Shown: positions 60,612-64,000 of the stretch, piece after piece
Layout: each line of letters starts with the position of its first letter
How positions within the stretch are numbered: the stretch's first letter is position 1
Assembly (NCBI GenBank): GCA_016237705.1
Contig: CP066204.1
Coordinates: 940,001-1,004,000 of the forward strand
Length of the DNA: 64,000 nt
From: Aerococcaceae bacterium zg-252
Lineage (GTDB): Bacteria; Bacillota; Bacilli; Lactobacillales; Aerococcaceae
Reading direction: 5' to 3'
The notes under the pieces: generated by a model
What the model was told of the DNA's origin: nothing
The model's input: the letters and a program-made list of their open reading frames with translations, nothing else
Database searches by the model: none
Made by a program: the position numbers and the translations under genes

Positions 60612-61796
60612 ATGATTCATTTACTATTAGTGACTATCTATTTGGCTTTCATCAGTCTTGGATTACCGGACTCATTGTTAGGGTCTGCTTGGCCGATTAT
60701 GAATCCGATGATGAATGTTCCATTATCATTTGCCGGTATTGTGTCGATGATTATCTCATGTGGTACGATTATTTCTAGTTTACAAAGTGACCGTGTCACT
60801 AAACGTTTTGGAGCAGGGAAGGTAACAGTTTTTAGCGTATTATTAACGGCGATTGCACTCTTCGGCTTTTCGGTTAGTTCGTCCTTTTGGCAGCTATGCC
60901 TATGGGCTATTCCATACGGATTAGGGGCAGGCAGTATTGATGCGTCATTAAATAATTTTGTCGCTCTCCATTATAAAAGTCATCACATGAGTTGGTTACA
61001 TTGTATGTGGGGCTTAGGTGCAGCAATAGGTCCATATATTATGACATATGCTTTAACTCATGAATTAGGTTGGCAAGGTGGTTATTGGATTATTGGAATT
61101 ATTCAAGCTGTATTGACGTTTATTTTATTTATGAGCCTACCTTTATGGAAAAGTCATCATGCCATTGTAACGAAAGAAATGAATACCGATTATCACCCAC
61201 TATCTTTAAAGCAAATTATGGCGATAAAGGGTACAAAGGAAATCATGATCAGTTTCTTAGCCTATTGTGCTATCGAATCAATTGTCGGTCTATGGGCTAG
61301 CAGCTACTTTGTATTGTATAAAGGAATACCAGAGGGTATTGCAGCATCGTATGCAGCTTTATTTTATATCGGTATTACGGTTGGGAGAGCATTAAGTGGT
61401 TTCTTAACGTTTAAATTTTCTGATGAGCAGATGATTAAGATTGGCAGTAGTGTGATTTTTCTTGGTATTTTCGGTTTATTAGTACCTAAAACACCCGATA
61501 TTGTTTCATTAATTAGTGTAATTATTATCGGTTTTGGTTGTGCACCGATTTATCCAAGTATTATTCATATGTCACCACGCTATTTTGGAAAAGGGCGTTC
61601 TCAAGCGATTATCGGTGTTCAAATGGCTAGTGCCTATTTGGGAACATTAGTGATGCCTCCAATATTCGGTTGGCTAGGGCAAGGTGTCGGTATGTGGATA
61701 CTGCCATTCTTTATTTTAGTAATTGCCATTATCATGGTGATTATGATTCAACGTTTTATTCAATTATATGAAAGTGAGGATACAACACATGTTTAA
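60612..61796 (+). CDS. MFS transporter
   Basis: 394 residues with twelve predicted helices. The first loop SLGLPDSLLGSAWPIMNP and the SDRVTKRFGAGKV motif A-like loop fit the sugar-type MFS families (FucP/YfkF-like); WLHCMWGLGAAIGPYIM is in helix 5. Substrate unknown. Its end overlaps the rimM start by 8 bases, so they are coupled. Confidence 0.85.
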   Translation: MIHLLLVTIYLAFISLGLPDSLLGSAWPIMNPMMNVPLSFAGIVSMIISCGTIISSLQSDRVTKRFGAGKVTVFSVLLTAIALFGFSVSSSFWQLCLWAIPYGLGAGSIDASLNNFVALHYKSHHMSWLHCMWGLGAAIGPYIMTYALTHELGWQGGYWIIGIIQAVLTFILFMSLPLWKSHHAIVTKEMNTDYHPLSLKQIMAIKGTKEIMISFLAYCAIESIVGLWASSYFVLYKGIPEGIAASYAALFYIGITVGRALSGFLTFKFSDEQMIKIGSSVIFLGIFGLLVPKTPDIVSLISVIIIGFGCAPIYPSIIHMSPRYFGKGRSQAIIGVQMASAYLGTLVMPPIFGWLGQGVGMWILPFFILVIAIIMVIMIQRFIQLYESEDTTHV

Positions 61797-62310
61797 AATT
61801 GGACGAATTGTCAATACATTCGGTATTCGTGGTCAAGTAAAAGTGATTGCTGATACGGATTTTCCAGAAGAACGCTTTAAAGCAGGCTCAACACTTTATC
61901 TTTTAAAGGACGAACAAGTAGTCGAAACTTTAACGGTTGCAGCAGCACAATTGCATAAAGGAACTTACTTAGTTTCATTTGAAAATTATACGAATATTAA
62001 TCAAGTGGAGTCATTTAAAAATTTATGGTTAGCGATTGATGCGTCGCAACAACAGCCTTTAGAAGATGATGAATTTTATCATCACCAAATTATCGGGCTT
62101 GATGTCGTCACTACTGACGGTAAAATGCTAGGGAAAGTAAAAGAAATCTTATCATTAGGTTCTAATGATGTCTGGGTTGTTAAACGCAATAAAGCGAATT
62201 TAAAAGATGCATTGATTCCATACATTGATGATGTGGTGAAATCTGTTAATTTAGCTGATAATACAGCTACAATTGAATTAATGGAAGGGTTAATTGACGA
62301 TGAAAATTGA
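61789..62310 (+). CDS. rimM: 16S rRNA processing protein RimM
   Basis: 30S assembly factor that binds S19, 173 residues. Start FKIGRIVNTFGIRGQVKV, then LWLAIDASQQQPLEDDEFYHHQIIGLDVVT with the PRC-barrel and IPYIDDVVKSVNLA. ATG 61789 is preferred (GTGAGG upstream); the frame from 61768 is in the MFS gene. It overlaps trmD by 11 bases. The usual neighbour rpsP is absent. Confidence 0.94.
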   Translation: MFKIGRIVNTFGIRGQVKVIADTDFPEERFKAGSTLYLLKDEQVVETLTVAAAQLHKGTYLVSFENYTNINQVESFKNLWLAIDASQQQPLEDDEFYHHQIIGLDVVTTDGKMLGKVKEILSLGSNDVWVVKRNKANLKDALIPYIDDVVKSVNLADNTATIELMEGLIDDEN

Positions 62311-63031
62311 TGTGTTGACTTTGTTTCCAGAAATGTTCGCACCCTTAAACGAATCATTGATGAAAGAGGCACAAAGCAAAGGTAAATTATCCTTACATTT
62401 ACATAATTTTAGACAATTTGCTGTAAATAAGCATGGACATGTTGATGATTATCCATACGGTGGGGGAGCTGGCATGTTATTGCGTGTCGAACCCATTGTT
62501 CAAACACTGGAATCAATTGATAAGAATGAACGCACACGAATTGTCTTAGTTGACCCAACCGGTGTTCCATTTACGCAGCAAATGGCCAATGATTGGGCAA
62601 AAGAAGAGCATTTGATTTTTATTTGTGGGCATTACGAGGGATTTGATGAACGGATTCGTGATTATGTAACAGAAGAAGTATCGTTAGGTGATTATGTTTT
62701 AACCAATGGCGAGCTGCCAACAATGGTAATGATTGATTCTACTGTACGTCTAATTCCAGATGTGGTTGGAAATGCTCATTCAATAGTAGAAGAATCACAT
62801 CAACGACATCTATTAGAACATCCACAATATACACGACCAAGAGAATTTCGTGGGAAAGTAGTGCCAGACGTCTTATTAAGTGGACATCATGATAATATTG
62901 CGAAATGGCAAGCTAAAGAGGCAATTCGTAAAACTTACGAACGGCGACCAGATTTACTTGAAAAAGCTGAGCTAACATCGCAAGAACACGAATGGTTACA
63001 AGAAATTATTAAAGAAAATGAGTTGAAATGA
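62300..63031 (+). CDS. trmD: tRNA (guanine-N1)-methyltransferase TrmD
   Basis: Makes m1G37 in tRNAs to prevent frameshifts. 243 residues of the SPOUT fold: MKIDVLTLFPEMF, DYPYGGGAGMLLRVEP, LIFICGHYEGFDERI, SLGDYVLTNGELP and catalytic region with HHLLEHPQYTRPREFRGKVVP-like ending. ATG 62300 lies in the end of rimM. rplS does not follow; a promoter and ppaC do. Confidence 0.96.
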   Translation: MKIDVLTLFPEMFAPLNESLMKEAQSKGKLSLHLHNFRQFAVNKHGHVDDYPYGGGAGMLLRVEPIVQTLESIDKNERTRIVLVDPTGVPFTQQMANDWAKEEHLIFICGHYEGFDERIRDYVTEEVSLGDYVLTNGELPTMVMIDSTVRLIPDVVGNAHSIVEESHQRHLLEHPQYTRPREFRGKVVPDVLLSGHHDNIAKWQAKEAIRKTYERRPDLLEKAELTSQEHEWLQEIIKENELK

Positions 63032-63050
63032 TTTCATAAAGGATAAAATA

Positions 63051-63059
63051 TGCTACAAT
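63051..63059 (+). promoter_or_regulatory. Extended -10 of ppaC
   Basis: TGCTACAAT (extended -10), 39 bases before the ATG, with a good AGGAGG further down. Confidence 0.5.
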
Positions 63060-63097
63060 ATAAGCATAAAGGACAAATTATTAGGAGGAATTAATTA

Positions 63098-64000
63098 ATG
63101 TCTAAATATTTAGTGTTTGGTCATAAAAATCCCGACACCGATACGGTTGCATCAGCAATCGCAATGAGTTTCTTTTTAGAACGTACAGGTTACGATGCAG
63201 AACCTGTTATTTTAGGGTCAGTCAACGAAGAAACAGCTTTTGCTTTGGATTCATTCAATGTCGAAGCACCACGTATTGTGGAAACAGTTGCAAATGAAGT
63301 AGAGCGTGTCGCATTAGTTGACCACAATGAGCCACAACAATCTGTTGCCGATTTAGAATCTGTAACGGTTGATTATGTTGTCGATCACCACCGTATTGCT
63401 GGTTTTGAAACAGCTCAACCATTGTATTATCGTGCAGAACCAATTGGATGTACAGCAACTATTTTATTTAAAATGTTTAAAGAAAATGAAATTGATATTC
63501 CAAGTTCAATTGCTGGTTTAATGCTTTCAGCGATTATTTCAGATACATTATTATTCAAATCACCAACATGTACTAAGCAAGATGAATTTGCGGCACGTGA
63601 ATTAGCAAAATATGCTGAAGTTGATATTGAAGAATATGGTCTAGCATTATTAAAAGCAGGTACTAATTTATCAACGAAATCTGTTGAAGAATTATTAAAT
63701 TTAGATGCTAAAACATTTGAAATGAATGGTCGTAAAGTCCGTATCGCACAAGTAAATGCGATTGGCTTTGCTGAAATGAAAGAACGTAAAGAATCTTTAT
63801 TAGAGGCTATGGAACTTGCGAATACAAGTGAACAATATGATTTATTCTTATTAATTGTGACAGATGTTTTAGAAAGCAATTCATTTGCATTAGTTGCAGG
63901 TGAAGATTTAAAAGCAGTAAAACGTGCATTTGATACAATTATTACGAATCAAGAATTTGAACTTCCAGGTGTTGTATCTCGTAAAAAACAAGTAGTACCA
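63098..64000 (+). CDS. ppaC: Manganese-dependent inorganic pyrophosphatase (cut by right edge)
   Basis: DHH-family cytoplasmic pyrophosphatase. 301 codons are visible with no stop; the family has about 309 residues, so only a few are missing. Metal-binding motifs: FGHKNPDTDTVASAIA, ALVDHNEPQQS, VVDHHRI with the DHH core, and SDTLLFKSPT. The end RKKQVVP is the typical last block. The ATG follows AGGAGG. Confidence 0.96.
   Translation, partial: MSKYLVFGHKNPDTDTVASAIAMSFFLERTGYDAEPVILGSVNEETAFALDSFNVEAPRIVETVANEVERVALVDHNEPQQSVADLESVTVDYVVDHHRIAGFETAQPLYYRAEPIGCTATILFKMFKENEIDIPSSIAGLMLSAIISDTLLFKSPTCTKQDEFAARELAKYAEVDIEEYGLALLKAGTNLSTKSVEELLNLDAKTFEMNGRKVRIAQVNAIGFAEMKERKESLLEAMELANTSEQYDLFLLIVTDVLESNSFALVAGEDLKAVKRAFDTIITNQEFELPGVVSRKKQVVP

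Overview
This is a low-GC Firmicutes chromosome segment, most likely from the Lactobacillales. The evidence is the strong AGGAGG-type ribosome binding sites, frequent TTG and GTG starts, a T-box leader in front of alaS, IreB-RuvX-YrzB and YlxR-YlxQ gene sets, LiaFSR-like and ArlRS-like signalling, and a full gram-positive SMC. I cannot name the species; an Aerococcaceae or Carnobacteriaceae relative is a guess. Most of the window is ordinary core genome. Several conserved clusters are broken up: cdsA has no rseP/proS/polC after it, rimM-trmD has no rpsP or rplS beside it, and smc has no rnc or ftsY.

Layout. 1-1657: end of a rhamnose operon (rhaA, rhaD). 1.7-3.3 kb: uppS-cdsA (undecaprenyl carrier and phospholipid precursors). 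3.8-7.6 kb: mglB-mglA-mglC galactose-type ABC importer with a promoter, palindromes and an internal attenuator-like hairpin. 7.6-10.5 kb: HAD phosphatase, MIP18-family Fe-S protein, plsC and a secreted glutaminyl cyclase. 10.6-12.2 kb: tgt-yajC. 12.3-13.6 kb: repeat pair plus a membrane-bound XRE regulator. 13.6-19.0 kb: rimP-nusA-ylxR-ylxQ-infB-rbfA. 19.2-24.9 kb: five-gene surface-polysaccharide locus. 24.9-29.1 kb: T-box, alaS, ireB, ruvX, yrzB. 29.2-31.9 kb: mltG, udk, greA. 32.0-34.5 kb: liaF-liaS-liaR-like cell-envelope stress system. 34.5-39.9 kb: HesB-like protein, ECF S component, DUF4044, gnd, arlRS. 40-45.4 kb: DUF2871, recD2, alcohol dehydrogenase, lipid kinase. 45.7-51.3 kb: small membrane protein, smc, rlmD-type methyltransferase. 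51.3-54.7 kb: decayed mobile island (serine recombinase fragment, type III restriction res pseudogene, intact GmrSD-like nuclease, endolysin remnant). 55-58.6 kb: 5-formyl-THF cyclo-ligase, rhomboid, glucokinase, rhodanese, DUF1904, pyrR. 58.7-64.0 kb: rqcH, MFS transporter, rimM, trmD, ppaC (cut by the right edge).

The most unusual feature is a family of about 120-bp hairpin repeats, often in tandem pairs. They lie directly upstream of the ribosome binding site of at least seven genes: the XRE regulator, rbfA, alaS, the ECF S component, DUF2871, recD2 and smc. Every copy points toward the gene it precedes, including on the minus strand. The outer arms differ between copies (AACCTCGA, GGCTYGA, GAAATGA and others) but in most copies the opposite arm has changed to match, so a folded RNA or DNA structure appears to be conserved. 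I do not recognise the family.
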